Assembly (NCBI RefSeq): GCF_037974265.1
Contig: NZ_CP150233.1
Span: forward strand, 5,890,001 to 5,954,000
Source of the DNA: Paenibacillus sp. FSL R5-0623
GTDB lineage: Bacteria; Bacillota; Bacilli; Paenibacillales; Paenibacillaceae
Length of the DNA stretch: 64,000 nt
Reading direction: 5' to 3'
Position 1 is the first letter of the stretch, and each line of letters opens with the position of its first letter. The notes under the pieces were generated by a model, which saw only the letters and a program-made list of their open reading frames with translations, searched no databases and was not told the origin of the DNA. The position numbers were made by a program, and so were the translations under genes. Positions 7,512-16,988 of this stretch are shown here, piece after piece.

Positions 7512-9893
7512 TCATGATGACACGCGGATCGTCTGTCCTGCGGTCATCGTTAAAATAATTACATAATCGCCCTGAGGCGTAAGCTCTGCCTTGGCTTGTT
7601 CATGTCCTTCCACGCGTAGCGGATAAGCACTGCGAAGGGTCAGCGACTCACTTCGATCTGCCATAATAACCGCTGAAGCAAGCTTGTTGTCCGTCCACGT
7701 TATGGCTACCGTATAACCACCTCTTGCACGAAGCCCTTCAACTCGACCTTGAGTCCAGAGTTCAGGTAGTGCCGGCAGTAAATGTAACTCGTTCAAGTGG
7801 CTCTGCAATAACATCTCTGCGATTCCGGCCGTGCCTCCAAAATTACCATCGATCTGGAATGGTGGATGGTCATCAAACAGATTCGGATGTGTGGACCGGG
7901 CCAGCAACGTGCGCACAAACTGATGTGCCTGGTTGCTATCCAGCAGTCGTGCATACAGATTGATCAACCATGCACAGCTCCATCCTGTATGCCCGCCACC
8001 TTGTGAGATACGACGTTCAAGCGATACCCGTGCTGCTTCTACCAATTCCGGTGTGTTCACTCGATTGATCTGCTCCCCCGGATACAGCCCATACAGATGG
8101 GAGACGTGACGATGCCCTGGCTCGGATTCGGCAAAATCCTTAAACCACTCCAGCAATTGTCCTTCGCTTCCAATTCGGAATGGATAGAGTCTGTCCAGAG
8201 CCTCGCCCCACTCGCTCGCCAATGACTCATCGAGATTCAATTGCTTCGCGGCCTCAATACAGCGGGTGAACAGTTCACGAATTAACGTCATATCCATCGT
8301 TGAAGCCATGGATATACTGCGTGCCTCCCCAGCATCTGTGAGAAACTTGTTCTCTGGTGAAGTGGATGGAATCGTAACCAGATAACCATCAGGCCCTTCC
8401 ACCAGCCAATCGAGACAGAACAGCGCCGCCTCTTTCATGATGGGATACGCACGTTCCTCAAGAAAACGCTGATCACCGGTAAACTGGTAATGTTCCCATA
8501 GATGCGAGGTCAGCCATACACCGCCCATCGGCCAAAATGCCCAGCTCGCGTCTCCACCTGTAGGCGTGGTGGTTCTCCAGATATCCACGTTATGATGGGC
8601 AGTCCATCCACGGGCTCCATACAGAATCCGTGCCGTTCTGCGTCCTGTATCACTGAGATCGGTCAGCATATCAAACAGCGGCTCATGACATTCACTGAGA
8701 TTGCAGACTTCTGCCGGCCAGTAATTCATCTCCGTGTTGATATTGATTGTATAATCACTATGCCATGGCGGCTCTACCTGATGATTCCAGATTCCCTGCA
8801 GATTGGCTGGCTGGCTGCCCGGACGCGAACTAGCCATTAACAGATATCTTCCATATTGAAAATAAAGTGCCTCAAGCCCAGGGTCTTGTTGCCCTTCCTG
8901 ATAGGCTTGCAGCCGCTCATCTGTAGGTATTTCGGCGTTAGCCGATACCCCTAAATCAATTGAGACTCTGTTAAACAACGCACTATGATCCTGAATATGT
9001 CGGTCACGAAGGCCTTCCGCACCATATGTGATCGCTTTGGAGATCAGCTCCCTGCATTCCTCTTCCAATACAAGATGATCCTTCACAGGCAACACATCGT
9101 AACTCTCAAAGGAGGTAGCCGCTGCCAGATAGAAAACAACCTGGTCAGCACCCTGAATATGTAACTTGCCTTCCAGATTGGAGACCTTCACCTGATCGCC
9201 AGATGCCGTGAACGATACACGGACAGCATAAGCCGTTCCCCGATCCTCTTCATAGAGGACGGATTCCGGGTGATCTCTGAAGTAATTGGACTCCACATGA
9301 CTTGGGCACCGACTGAACATGGTTAGTGCATCTCCCGAAGTCTCAACGCGATAAGGATGGGGACTGTCTAGCGTAACACTTACACTCACAGCGCCCTTCT
9401 GATCAGCAGTTAATGTGCAGACCATCAGATCATCCGAAGCACTGGAATACACTTCACGTACGTAACGAATTCCTTCCCATGAGTACGTCGCGGATGCAAT
9501 ACCCGATTCCAGATCAAGCTCCCGTTCAAATGCATCATATGAAAGATCATCCAGACCCTCATGGTGCAATAGAAAATGACCCATCGGCTGGTAGGCCTCT
9601 ACATCACGACCAAGCATTTCACGGTTCAACAAATCCTCAGCTTCACCATACTGCCCAGACATAATCAACTCTCGCGTCTGCTTCAAATACCGCTGGCTGC
9701 TATATTGAATCGTATCCCGTGGAAACCCTGACCATAATGTATCTTCATTGAGCTGAATTCGTTCATCTGCTGCGCCACCGTACACCATGCCTCCAAGACG
9801 GCCGTTTCCGATGGGCAATGCTTCTTCCCAGCGTTTTGCCGGTTGTCGATACCATAGACGATTGATTTTAGTTTGGTTATTGTGTTGGGACAT
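7512..9893 (-). CDS. GH95 alpha-L-fucosidase/alpha-galactosyl hydrolase
   Basis: The 793-residue protein fits family GH95, which inverts alpha-1,2-L-fucosides; some members act on alpha-L-galactosides. The N-terminal beta domain starts LWYRQPAKRWEEALPIGNGR. The catalytic core carries NINTEMNYWPAE (base-activating Asn pair, N384 and N386), STSPENKF (general acid E514) and the C-terminal IDGNFGGTAGI aspartate. No signal peptide is present, so it acts in the cytoplasm. The ATG at 9893 is preferred over an upstream start because CAGGAG lies 8 bases before it. It is the first gene of an operon with the GH1 gene. A GAAAACGTTTT operator and a cre-like site lie 45-70 bases upstream. Confidence 0.9.
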   Translation of the reverse strand: MSQHNNQTKINRLWYRQPAKRWEEALPIGNGRLGGMVYGGAADERIQLNEDTLWSGFPRDTIQYSSQRYLKQTRELIMSGQYGEAEDLLNREMLGRDVEAYQPMGHFLLHHEGLDDLSYDAFERELDLESGIASATYSWEGIRYVREVYSSASDDLMVCTLTADQKGAVSVSVTLDSPHPYRVETSGDALTMFSRCPSHVESNYFRDHPESVLYEEDRGTAYAVRVSFTASGDQVKVSNLEGKLHIQGADQVVFYLAAATSFESYDVLPVKDHLVLEEECRELISKAITYGAEGLRDRHIQDHSALFNRVSIDLGVSANAEIPTDERLQAYQEGQQDPGLEALYFQYGRYLLMASSRPGSQPANLQGIWNHQVEPPWHSDYTININTEMNYWPAEVCNLSECHEPLFDMLTDLSDTGRRTARILYGARGWTAHHNVDIWRTTTPTGGDASWAFWPMGGVWLTSHLWEHYQFTGDQRFLEERAYPIMKEAALFCLDWLVEGPDGYLVTIPSTSPENKFLTDAGEARSISMASTMDMTLIRELFTRCIEAAKQLNLDESLASEWGEALDRLYPFRIGSEGQLLEWFKDFAESEPGHRHVSHLYGLYPGEQINRVNTPELVEAARVSLERRISQGGGHTGWSCAWLINLYARLLDSNQAHQFVRTLLARSTHPNLFDDHPPFQIDGNFGGTAGIAEMLLQSHLNELHLLPALPELWTQGRVEGLRARGGYTVAITWTDNKLASAVIMADRSESLTLRSAYPLRVEGHEQAKAELTPQGDYVIILTMTAGQTIRVSS

Positions 9894-9937
9894 GATTAGC
9901 TCCTGTTCCTGAATCAGCTGTATATTCCTCATGACAT

Positions 9938-9962
9938 AAAACGTTTTCGGTAAGTGCTTACA
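9938..9962 (-). promoter_or_regulatory. LacI-type operator plus cre-like site before the GH95-GH1 operon
   Basis: AAAACGTTTTC (9938-9948; GAAAACGTTTT on the minus strand) directly adjoins GGTAAGTGCTTACA (9949-9962), a cre-like palindrome. The same pair of motifs recurs before other units of this cluster. Confidence 0.6.
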
Positions 9963-10022
9963 ATAATAAAATTATATGTGATTTCAAAATTTGCGTCAAT
10001 GCAAATCATCACATCATTCCAC

Positions 10023-10049
10023 AAAAAAAGGCCCCATATAGGGCCCTTT
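10023..10049 (-). terminator. Terminator of binding-protein gene 1
   Basis: A GGGCCC/GGGGCC-type hairpin around a TATA loop is followed on the minus strand by TTTTTTTG. It lies 34 bases after the stop at 10083. Confidence 0.85.
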
Positions 10050-10082
10050 CCTTGTTTAACCATGGATCACAGACAATCCATA

Positions 10083-11780
10083 TTATTTTACATCTTTTCC
10101 TGTCCACAGAGAGACACGTTCCTTAACCCAAACCGTAAATTGTTTCTCCATTTCAACTGCACCCGCTTTGTCCAAATCAGCCAGTAAAGCATCATAGGTT
10201 GCATCAAAGTTGGCTGGTGTAGTCAGAACAGCTTCCGGAATCCGTTTACGGATGATATCCTGCGTTTTCTGGAACGTTACCTCATAGTCTGTACCGGAAG
10301 GTACGGACATGTTATACGCTGCGCCCCAATCCTTAACTGGCAGATCTTCTTCAGCCGGATAGAACTCTTTCCAAGTCGTGATACCATAAGCTTTCAGCGT
10401 TTCTTTCTCTGCAGCCGTGTAACCAGCTACAATCTGCTCAGGGAAGTTTGTTGTGTAGTAGTTATCCGTAGAATCTTTTACACCATCACCGTATCTTGCA
10501 CTAAATACGTTATACATCCCAATTCCTGTTTCCTTACTGAAATTGGAGTTGTCATTCGTTTTGCGGTCTTGAACGTCTTCTGGAATCACGCGTTTACCAT
10601 CTTCTACGTTGTAATGTTCACCTTCGATACCCCAGTTTCTCAGAACTTGTCCTTCATCGGAAGCAAGCCAATCCATGAATTTGATGATACGCACTGGATC
10701 TTTGGCCGAAGTTGTAATCCCGATGCCATAACCGTCAAATCCGGCTGGTTGGAACGTATGATCCACAATCTCATCGTTAAGTGATACAGAGAAGTGAGCG
10801 TATGTGGCATCATCCTTGCCCGATGATTTAAGCGCGTTCTCCGCTTCTTGATAGTTCCACTCTTGGTCAATCAGACCGAGGACACGGCCACTGGCAATTT
10901 TGGACTTGTATTGGTCATCCTTTTGAACGAAGGCATCTTTGTCCAGTAGGCCTTCATTGTACATTTTATTCAACCAGCGGAAATATTCTCTTTCCTCTGG
11001 ACGTTTGTAGTGCAATTTGGCTTCATACGTTTCAGGGTCAATGTAATATTCACCATCATCCGGTGCACCTGTTGCCTGGAAAGCCGGGTTCGTTACTGTG
11101 ATCATGATTTTCCAATCATCTGCATTCAATGTTAATGGAATGGTTGGTTGACCATCAATGGTTGGATGTTTTTCATAATAAGCTCTGAGTACATTCTCGT
11201 AATCCTCAAGTGTCTTCACTTCAGGGTATCCGAGCTCTTTCAATACTCTTTGTTGAATTTCAAATCCACCTGTAGCGTCAAACGTAACATTATCAACGCC
11301 CATATTGGTTGGAATGGTATAGATCGCTTGATCTTCCAGACTGTATTTCAAACGGTTCATCTGTTCCCCATAGATTTTTTTCAAATTGGGAGCATGCTCC
11401 TCAATCAGATCCGTGAGATCCAGCATCGCGCCTGCATCCACAAGCTTAGATAAGTTACCTTTAGGGTAGATCATATCCGGAAAGTCACCACTGGCAGCCA
11501 TCAGTGCAATCTTCTGGTTACCACCATCGTTTACATCATACTCTGCTTCAATGGTAACGCCTGTTTGCTCCGTAATCTTTTTACCAACAGCATCTTGCAT
11601 CTTGTTCCAGGTCGGACTAGCATCCGCCCCGAAGAATGTAACTGTGATCGGTTCGGTTCCGCTGGACTCCGAAGTCTCTTTGGTTCCCGAATTCCCACAA
11701 CCAGCTGTAACCAACATTGCACTTGCGAGCATCAACATTGCAAACGTCTTGGGTGTATTGCCTTTCATTTTGCCTCTCAT
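10083..11780 (-). CDS. LplA-like extracellular solute-binding lipoprotein (paralogue 1)
   Basis: This 565-residue lipoprotein has a type II signal peptide ending LVTAGC (lipid-anchored C28) and a Ser/Thr/Glu-rich linker. A large family 1 binding-protein fold follows, beginning PITVTFFGADASPTWN. It probably presents an oligosaccharide to an ABC permease. It is very similar to the gene at 12100-13803 along the whole mature part, for example the shared blocks KLVDAGAMLDLTDLIEEHAP and RKRIPEA, and less similar to 14192-15880. It has its own promoter region with operator and cre motifs and its own terminator, so it is a single-gene unit. No permease lies next to it; it presumably uses the pair at 16071-17972. 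Confidence 0.88.
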   Translation of the reverse strand: MRGKMKGNTPKTFAMLMLASAMLVTAGCGNSGTKETSESSGTEPITVTFFGADASPTWNKMQDAVGKKITEQTGVTIEAEYDVNDGGNQKIALMAASGDFPDMIYPKGNLSKLVDAGAMLDLTDLIEEHAPNLKKIYGEQMNRLKYSLEDQAIYTIPTNMGVDNVTFDATGGFEIQQRVLKELGYPEVKTLEDYENVLRAYYEKHPTIDGQPTIPLTLNADDWKIMITVTNPAFQATGAPDDGEYYIDPETYEAKLHYKRPEEREYFRWLNKMYNEGLLDKDAFVQKDDQYKSKIASGRVLGLIDQEWNYQEAENALKSSGKDDATYAHFSVSLNDEIVDHTFQPAGFDGYGIGITTSAKDPVRIIKFMDWLASDEGQVLRNWGIEGEHYNVEDGKRVIPEDVQDRKTNDNSNFSKETGIGMYNVFSARYGDGVKDSTDNYYTTNFPEQIVAGYTAAEKETLKAYGITTWKEFYPAEEDLPVKDWGAAYNMSVPSGTDYEVTFQKTQDIIRKRIPEAVLTTPANFDATYDALLADLDKAGAVEMEKQFTVWVKERVSLWTGKDVK

Positions 11781-11944
11781 TGTCTAGTTCCCCCTATTAT
11801 TTATGAAGGTTTTATCTGTATAACAGGCTTTATGCCTGAGGATACCACTTTTTTTGAATACGCTTTCGAGTTCATTCATTTCGACGTTTTTAGTGAAGCT
11901 GACATTTCGATTCTGTAAAAAGAAGATTATTCTTCTAACAGACG

Positions 11945-11992
11945 TAAAACGTTTTCGGAAATGAAATAAACCGCTTACTGAAAGTGCTTACA
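11945..11992 (-). promoter_or_regulatory. LacI-type operator and cre-like site before paralogue 1
   Basis: TAAAACGTTTTCGG (11945-11958) and TGAAAGTGCTTACA (11979-11992) lie 165-212 bases upstream of the start at 11780. The first matches the cluster operator and the second closely fits the CcpA cre consensus TGWAARCGYTWNCA. Confidence 0.6.
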
Positions 11993-12031
11993 TGATAGAT
12001 TATACTGCTATCACCACCTTACGTCAACAAC

Positions 12032-12060
12032 AAAAAAAGCCCTTTTTCAAGGGCTTTTTT
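12032..12060 (-). terminator. Terminator of binding-protein gene 2
   Basis: AAAAAAGCCCTT pairs perfectly with AAGGGCTTTTTT around a 4-base loop. The stem lies 40 bases after the stop at 12100. Confidence 0.9.
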
Positions 12061-12099
12061 GCAATGAAAATCCTTAACTTTAATGCTTTGTTTTCAAGC

Positions 12100-13803
12100 T
12101 TATTTCACATCTTTTCCAGTCCACAGGGAGACACGTTCTTTCACCCAAACCGTGTATTGTTTCTCCATTTCTACTGCACCTGCTTTATCAAGTTCAGCCA
12201 GGAGACTGTCATACACGCTGTCAAAGTTCTCAGGTTTGGCAAGGATCGCTTCTGGGATCCGTTTGCGGATGATATCCTGTGTTTTCTGGAATGTTACGTT
12301 GTAGTCTGTGTCAGAAGGTACAGGCATATTATACGCTGCGCCCCAATCTTTCAATTTCAATTCGTCTTCGGATGGATAGAAATCTTTCCATGTTGTAATA
12401 CCGTATGCTTTCAACGTTTCCTTCTCAGCTGGTGTGTAGCTTGCTTGGATCTGCTCTGGGAAGTTCGTTGTATAGTAGTTGTCTGTAGAATCTTTTACAC
12501 CATCACCGTATCTTGCGCTGAAAATATTGTACAACCCAACTCCTGTTTCTTTCGTGAAATTGGAGTTGTCATTTGTTTTGCGTTCCTGAACCTCGTCAGG
12601 AATCACACGTTTGCCATTTTCTACATTGTAGTGTTCGCCTTCAATACCCCAGTTTCTCAACACCTGGCCTTCATCGGAAGCGAGCCAATCCATGAATTTG
12701 ATAATCCGTACCGGATCTTTGGCCGAAGTTGTAATCCCGATGCCATAACCGTCAAATCCTGTTGGCTGGAAGGTGTGGTCCACAATGTCCTTGTTCAGGG
12801 ACACGGAGAAGTGAGCATATGTGGCTTCGTCCTTACCTGCTGCTTTGAGAGCGTTCTCAGCTTCGCCATAGTTCCAGTCTTGGTCGATCAGACCGAGTAC
12901 ACGGCCACTGGCGATTTTGGATTTGTATTGATCATCTTTTTGAACAAAAGTATCCTTGTCGAGCAGGCCTTCATTGTACATTTTGTTCAACCAGCGGAAG
13001 TATTCTTTCTCCTCTGGACGTTTGTAGTGAAGCATCGCTTCATACGTTTCAGGATTAATATAATATTCCCCATCATCCGGTGCACCTGTTGCCTGGAAGG
13101 CCGGGTTCGTTACCGTGATCATGATCTTCCAGTCATCTGCATTCAGTGTCAGTGGAATGGTTGGTTGACCATCAATCGTTGGATGCTTTTCATAATACGT
13201 TCTAAGAACGTTTTCGTAATCCTCAAGTGTTTTCACTTCTGGGTATCCCAGTTCTTTCAACACTCTTTGCTGAATTTCGAATCCACCACCTGCATCAAAA
13301 GCGACGTTATCTACACCCATGTTGGTTGGAATAGCATAGATCGCTTGATCTTCCAGACTGTATTTCAAACGATTCATCTGATCGCCATATATCTTTTTCA
13401 GGTTAGGTGCATGTTCCTCAATCAGGTCGGTCAGGTCCAGCATTGCGCCTGCATCCACCAGCTTCGACAGGTTACCTTTAGGAAAGATAATATCAGGGTA
13501 ATCACCGCTGGCAGCCATCAAAGGTATCTTTTGGTCGCCACCATTGTTCACATCGTATTCTGCTTCAATTGTAACACCTGTTCTTTTGGTAATCTCTTGG
13601 CCCACTGCATCTTTCATGTTGTTCCAGCTTGGACTTGCATCTGCACCAAAGAATGTAAAGGTTACCGGGGTGGTCGTATCTCCAGAATCAACCGGCTTTT
13701 CTGAAGCGTTAGTTCCTCCTCCACTGCCACTGCATCCTGCGGTAATTGCAAGTGCACTGGCTAACAGAAGCATTGCGAATGTTTTTGGTGTTTTGCCCTT
13801 CAT
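12100..13803 (-). CDS. LplA-like extracellular solute-binding lipoprotein (paralogue 2)
   Basis: The 567-residue lipoprotein has lipobox AITAGC (C24) and a Gly/Ser/Thr-rich linker ahead of the binding domain starting PVTFTFFGADASPSWN. Alignment by eye with the 10083 gene shows near identity over most of the domain, so the two look like a recent tandem duplication. Differences cluster in the signal peptide, the linker and a few surface stretches, such as HTFQPTGFDGYG versus HTFQPAGFDGYG. The ATG at 13803 follows AAGGGGGATTACAC. It is transcribed alone, between its own regulatory region (operators at 14036-14128) and its own terminator. Confidence 0.88.
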   Translation of the reverse strand: MKGKTPKTFAMLLLASALAITAGCSGSGGGTNASEKPVDSGDTTTPVTFTFFGADASPSWNNMKDAVGQEITKRTGVTIEAEYDVNNGGDQKIPLMAASGDYPDIIFPKGNLSKLVDAGAMLDLTDLIEEHAPNLKKIYGDQMNRLKYSLEDQAIYAIPTNMGVDNVAFDAGGGFEIQQRVLKELGYPEVKTLEDYENVLRTYYEKHPTIDGQPTIPLTLNADDWKIMITVTNPAFQATGAPDDGEYYINPETYEAMLHYKRPEEKEYFRWLNKMYNEGLLDKDTFVQKDDQYKSKIASGRVLGLIDQDWNYGEAENALKAAGKDEATYAHFSVSLNKDIVDHTFQPTGFDGYGIGITTSAKDPVRIIKFMDWLASDEGQVLRNWGIEGEHYNVENGKRVIPDEVQERKTNDNSNFTKETGVGLYNIFSARYGDGVKDSTDNYYTTNFPEQIQASYTPAEKETLKAYGITTWKDFYPSEDELKLKDWGAAYNMPVPSDTDYNVTFQKTQDIIRKRIPEAILAKPENFDSVYDSLLAELDKAGAVEMEKQYTVWVKERVSLWTGKDVK

Positions 13804-14035
13804 GTGTAATCCCCCTTATGGATATAATGAAGCTGTATATTTGTATAACAGGCTGACCTGCACATACCGTGACCAGATGAAGATATTGTAATTTTATTGT
13901 TACTCTAACATTAAAAGCGATTTCTCTAAACCAGTGAATGGATCTTCACACACCTTAATTTACTCGTCACCCTCTGGAATTCCCCTTGAATAAATGAGAA
14001 TGATGTATGTTGTTTTTCTCTGATGTACAAGAAAA

Positions 14036-14049
14036 TGTAAGTGCTTTCA
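14036..14049 (-). promoter_or_regulatory. cre-like site before paralogue 2
   Basis: TGTAAGTGCTTTCA (minus strand TGAAAGCACTTACA) closely fits the CcpA consensus and lies 230 bases upstream of the start at 13803. The 13804-14191 gap contains this site, the tandem operators and the upstream gene's terminator, and no gene. Confidence 0.6.
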
Positions 14050-14103
14050 TAATTGAATAATAATCGCTCCTATATCCCTTGTCAATAGTGAATTTATAAA
14101 ATT

Positions 14104-14128
14104 GAAAACGTTTTTTAGAAAACGTTTT
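14104..14128. promoter_or_regulatory. Tandem GAAAACGTTTT operators
   Basis: GAAAACGTTTT occurs at 14104-14114 and again at 14118-14128, 14 bases apart. A near-copy of this tandem, with two base changes in the core, is found at 18179-18206 before the permease operon. This points to one LacI-family regulator acting on both units. Confidence 0.65.
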
Positions 14129-14134
14129 AGGTAT

Positions 14135-14163
14135 AAAAAAGAACCCGGTTATCCGGGTTCTTT
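14135..14163 (-). terminator. Terminator after paralogue 3 (end of the transporter operon)
   Basis: GAACCCGG (14141-14148) pairs with CCGGGTTC (14153-14160), followed on the minus strand by TTTTTTATAC. It closes the permease/binding-protein operon. Confidence 0.9.
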
Positions 14164-14191
14164 CTCGGTTTGAATCCATTCAATCGATAGC

Positions 14192-15880
14192 TTATTTAGT
14201 CTCTTCACCGCTCCACAATTGAACACGGTTTTGAACGAGTTCTGTGTATTGTTTCTCCATGTCCTCTGCTCCTGCATTGTTCACTTCATCAATCATGCCA
14301 TCATAGATGGCATCGAACTGCTCAGGAGTACTCAGAATGGCTTCCGGGATACGTTTCCGAATGATATCCTGTGTTTTCTTGAAGATGACGTTGTAGTTGG
14401 AGTCACCTGGTGTTGGCAGATTGTATGCTGCTCCCCATGGTTTGATCGGGAACTCGTCTTCACTCGGGAACAGATCTTTCCACGTCGTAGCACCGTAAGC
14501 TTTGAGTGTTTCTTTCTCTGCATCGGAATATGCTGCCACGATCTGTTCAGGGAAATTCGTAGTGTAGTAGTTATCCGTTGAATCCTTCACACCGTCTCCA
14601 TAGTGACCAGACATATTGGTGTACAGTCCAATACCCGTTTCTTTTTGGAATACGGCTGCATTATTGGTTTTCTGATCCAGAATGTCGGCAGGAATGACAC
14701 GTTTGCCGTCCTTCACTTCGTACTGTTTGCCCTCAATTCCCCAGTTCATCAGCACTTGCCCTTCTTCAGAAGCCAGGTAATCGAAGAATTTGATCGTACG
14801 AACCGGATCAGGATTCGATGTCGTAATCCCTACACCCCAACCGGATACAAAACCTGGATCTTGGTAAGCATGATCCTTAATATCCTCGGACAGGGTTACC
14901 GGGAAGTGTGAATACGTTGCTTCATCCTTGCCCGCAGATTTCAGTGCATTTTCTGCATCGGAATAACCCCAATCCTGGTCAATGACACCCAGAACACGTC
15001 CACTTGCAATTTTGGATTTGTATTGGTCTGTTTTTTGGATAAAGCTGTCCTGATCCAGCAATCCAGTGTTATACATATGGTTCAACCAGCGGAAGTACTC
15101 TTTTTCCTCTGGACGTTTGTAATGCAGACTTGCTTCATACGTCTCTGGATCGATATAGTATTCACCGTCATCCGGAGCACCTGTTGCCTGGAAGGCAGGG
15201 TTCGTTACGGTAATCATGATTCTCCAATCATCCGCGTCCAATGTTAACGGGATTGTTGGCTGACCATCAATTGTTGGGTGTTTCTCTTTGTACGCCTTCA
15301 ATACATTCTCGTAATCCTCAAGTGTACGCACTTCCGGGTATCCGAGTTCTTTCAGTACACGGTGCTGAATACCAAATCCACCACCTGCATCAAAGTACTT
15401 CTGGTCTACCGCATAATACGTCGGCAGCACATAAATAGCCTGATCTTCATTACTGTATTTCAACCGGTCCATGTAATTACCATACAGCTTCTTCAGATTG
15501 GGAGCATATTGGTCGATCAGATCTGTCAGATCGAGCATTGCTCCGGCATCCACCAGTTTGCTGAGTTCTCCTTTGGGGGAGACAATATCCGGATAGTCTC
15601 CGCTCGCCGCCATTAAGGATATTTTATCTTGACCACCACTAACGGCAAATTCACCGTTAAGGGTTATCCCTGTTTTTTCCGTAAGGACTTTACCTACTTC
15701 ATCCTTCATGCCATTCCAGTTCGGACTGGGGTCAACGCTAAAGAAATCAAAAGTAAGTGGAGTTGTCTCTGCGCTTGTATCCTTGAACGACGTATCACTG
15801 CCGCTTCCTCCACCGCAACCTGCGAGTAAAGACATTGCAAGCACTGGTGCCAGTGCAATCTTCATTTTGGAACTTGCCAT
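14192..15880 (-). CDS. LplA-like extracellular solute-binding lipoprotein (paralogue 3, permease-linked)
   Basis: The 562-residue lipoprotein begins MASSKMKIALAPVLAMSLLA with lipid-anchored C22 in LAGCGGGSG. The mature part has the same fold and many of the same blocks as paralogues 1 and 2 (KLVDAGAMLDLTDLI, YYIDPETYEA, IIRKRIPEAI) but is clearly more divergent. The ATG at 15880 was chosen over upstream starts because GGGAGGATTACCATT precedes it and the signal peptide begins there. It is the third gene after two permeases, the usual lpl order, so it is probably the dedicated binding protein of this transporter. The 190-base gap to the permease gene shows no terminator I can identify. Confidence 0.9.
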   Translation of the reverse strand: MASSKMKIALAPVLAMSLLAGCGGGSGSDTSFKDTSAETTPLTFDFFSVDPSPNWNGMKDEVGKVLTEKTGITLNGEFAVSGGQDKISLMAASGDYPDIVSPKGELSKLVDAGAMLDLTDLIDQYAPNLKKLYGNYMDRLKYSNEDQAIYVLPTYYAVDQKYFDAGGGFGIQHRVLKELGYPEVRTLEDYENVLKAYKEKHPTIDGQPTIPLTLDADDWRIMITVTNPAFQATGAPDDGEYYIDPETYEASLHYKRPEEKEYFRWLNHMYNTGLLDQDSFIQKTDQYKSKIASGRVLGVIDQDWGYSDAENALKSAGKDEATYSHFPVTLSEDIKDHAYQDPGFVSGWGVGITTSNPDPVRTIKFFDYLASEEGQVLMNWGIEGKQYEVKDGKRVIPADILDQKTNNAAVFQKETGIGLYTNMSGHYGDGVKDSTDNYYTTNFPEQIVAAYSDAEKETLKAYGATTWKDLFPSEDEFPIKPWGAAYNLPTPGDSNYNVIFKKTQDIIRKRIPEAILSTPEQFDAIYDGMIDEVNNAGAEDMEKQYTELVQNRVQLWSGEETK

Positions 15881-16070
15881 AATGGTAATCCTCCCTGTTT
15901 CATATGTCTGTTTGTCCGGGACTTTTTTGTCCCTGTCTATAGCTTCATGAATACCACCCCGCAGCCCTATACGGTGAAGCGCAGACCAAATGGCTGCGCT
16001 TCGGGTATCCTGATGCTTCATTTGTTTGTAGATGTACGGCCGCTCTATTTGGCAGCCTGTACCCAATTGT

Positions 16071-16973
16071 TTAACCTTTTACTGCGCCCAGTGTCATACC
16101 GCCAACAAAGTACTTCTGAAGGAATGGATATACAATGAGGATTGGAACCGTTACAACGATCGTAATCGCCATTTTGATCGATTCCGGTGAAATCTGTGTC
16201 ATTTGCTGTGCCATATCATTGGCATTTCGTCCAGCACCTGAGCCTTGCTGCGTACTTTGTAATACTTTCATCAGCTCATATTGGAGCGTCGTCAGATGTG
16301 CCTTTGAACCATTATACAGGTACGTATCGAACCACGCATTCCACTGACCTACAGCCAGGAACAATGCGATGGTAGCAAGCACTGGTTTACACAGTGGCAA
16401 GATGATTCTGTAATAGATTGTAAAGTCATTCGCTCCGTCCAGCTTCGCGGATTCCTGCAATGAGTATGGCAGGCCATCAATGAATGAACGGATGATGAAC
16501 ACGTTAAACGCACTGATCATGCCAGGCAATACATATACCCAGAATGTACCGATCAGGTTCAAGTCACGCATCAGAATGTACACCGGAATCAGACCACCGG
16601 AGAAATACATCGTGAGCGCGAGCGTTGTGGAAACAAATTTTCTAAGTCCAAAATCAGGTCTGCTCAGTGTAAAGGCGATCATGGATGAACTGATCAATCC
16701 GAGCACAGTACCTACAAGTGTACGCAGAATGGAGATCTGCAAACCTTGTAGCAATCCATCATATTGGAAAATCGTTTTGTAGTTCTGTAATGTGAATTCG
16801 CGAGGCCACAAGTAAATTCCGCCACGTACTGTATCTGTCGAGTTATTGAGTGAGATGGCTAGTACGTTAAGGAATGGATAAAGTGTTACAACCAGCACCA
16901 TGGTCATCGCGAGGATGTTGAATATATCGAACAGTTTATCGCCCCGAGTAGCATTGAATGCTTTGTTCGCCAT
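16071..16973 (-). CDS. Carbohydrate ABC transporter permease (LplC/YtcP-like)
   Basis: A 300-residue inner-membrane permease with six predicted helices and the EAA-type cytoplasmic loop ESAKLDGANDFTIYYRIILP (about residues 186-205), which docks with the ATPase. The C-terminus PFLQKYFVGGMTLGAVKG is typical of LplC/MalG-like permeases. It lies 15 bases after the partner permease gene. No ATPase gene is present in the cluster; in Bacillus such CUT1 transporters share MsmX, and I infer the same here. Confidence 0.92.
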   Translation of the reverse strand: MANKAFNATRGDKLFDIFNILAMTMVLVVTLYPFLNVLAISLNNSTDTVRGGIYLWPREFTLQNYKTIFQYDGLLQGLQISILRTLVGTVLGLISSSMIAFTLSRPDFGLRKFVSTTLALTMYFSGGLIPVYILMRDLNLIGTFWVYVLPGMISAFNVFIIRSFIDGLPYSLQESAKLDGANDFTIYYRIILPLCKPVLATIALFLAVGQWNAWFDTYLYNGSKAHLTTLQYELMKVLQSTQQGSGAGRNANDMAQQMTQISPESIKMAITIVVTVPILIVYPFLQKYFVGGMTLGAVKG

Positions 16974-16988
16974 AATGTCGTCCCCTCC

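Noticed and set aside
11992..13704. Plus-strand open frame of 570 codons over binding-protein gene 2
   Set aside because: It is antisense to a clear lipoprotein gene and has no ribosome binding site. A long open antisense frame can arise from the codon use of the real gene. The product is rich in Cys, Phe, Val and Ile without any family signature.
14104..14128. Tandem GAAAACGTTTT as a start of a CRISPR or satellite array
   Set aside because: Only two copies occur, each palindromic, and the same pair recurs before another operon. That is operator behaviour, not an array.
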